A stretch of DNA of 5,357 nt. It comes from Pseudomonadota bacterium. Lineage in GTDB: Bacteria > Pseudomonadota > Alphaproteobacteria > Rhizobiales > Rhizobiaceae. The stretch lies in the NCBI GenBank assembly GCA_023433855.1, contig JAEYTV010000525.1, forward strand, positions 1 to 5,357. Reading direction: 5' to 3'. Within the stretch, counting starts at the first letter, position 1. Each line of letters starts with the position of its first letter. The notes below the pieces were generated by a model, which was not told where the DNA came from, did not search any database, and saw nothing but the letters and a program-made list of their open reading frames with translations. The position numbers and the translations under genes were made by a program. Positions 5,199 through 5,357 of this stretch are shown piece after piece.

Positions 5199-5357
5199 AT
5201 GGACTATTTCGATATTCTCGTCAGCATCCTGGGATCGGCAATCCGGCTTTCGATCCCGCTTCTCTTCACGGCGCTCGCCGGGTTGTTTTCCGAGCGGGCA
5301 GGGATTTTCGACATCGGTCTGGAAGGCAAGATGTTGGTCTCGGCCTTTGCCTCTGCC
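5199..5357 (+). CDS. BMP family ABC transporter permease 2 (YufQ/NupC type), N-terminal part
   Basis: The first 53 codons of the second channel subunit; the gene runs off the window end in frame. The start MDYFDILVSILGS is followed by a hydrophobic segment (about 16-30, RLSIPLLFTALAGLF), then SERAGIFDIGLEGKML (31-46). This matches the FNIGSEGQ motif of the first permease and is diagnostic for this family. ATG 5199 lies 3 nt after the stop of permease 1, with a modest ribosome site (ACAGG, 5188-5192) overlapping that gene's end. The complete protein would be expected to be about 300 residues. Confidence 0.9.
   Translation, partial: MDYFDILVSILGSAIRLSIPLLFTALAGLFSERAGIFDIGLEGKMLVSAFASA

Overview
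The window is GC-rich DNA with the gene content and codon habits of an alphaproteobacterium, most likely Rhizobiales/Rhizobiaceae. This rests on recognition: the BMP-family transporter proteins and the 108-residue membrane protein beside tRNA-Ser resemble rhizobial sequences I know. No species call is possible from this window alone.

Left part (1-477): what looks like the edge of an old integrated element or prophage remnant, abutting the 3' end of a tRNA gene. It holds a small acidic hypothetical ORF (17-247) whose reading frame continues protein-like past one stop codon to 331. A pair of 11-nt direct repeats follows (401-423), then a weak hairpin and T-run that could terminate the tRNA transcript. 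No integrase is present.

Centre (478-1099): a minus-strand tRNA-Ser(GGA) with encoded CCA and a good sigma70-type promoter. A plus-strand gene for a small two-helix membrane protein of unknown function (773-1099) follows. The 320-bp gap 1100-1419 has no gene I can support. It contains a GC-rich cluster of overlapping inverted repeats (1169-1228) and then an AT-rich stretch with an imperfect palindrome (1275-1303), the best candidate for the control region of the downstream operon.

Right part (1420-5357): a plus-strand BMP-family (TmpC/PnrA, Nup-type) ABC transporter operon, probably for nucleosides. The order is periplasmic binding protein, tandem ATPase, permease 1, and permease 2 cut by the window end. 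The binding protein would capture the ligand in the periplasm, the two different permeases would form the channel, and the double ATPase would power it. A strong stem-loop separates the binding-protein gene from the ATPase gene. A 27-codon ORF overlaps the ATPase stop and the permease start by ATGA at both ends.

Most of the window is ordinary. The points worth a second look are the tRNA-adjacent scar, the palindrome upstream of the operon, and the bridging mini-ORF.
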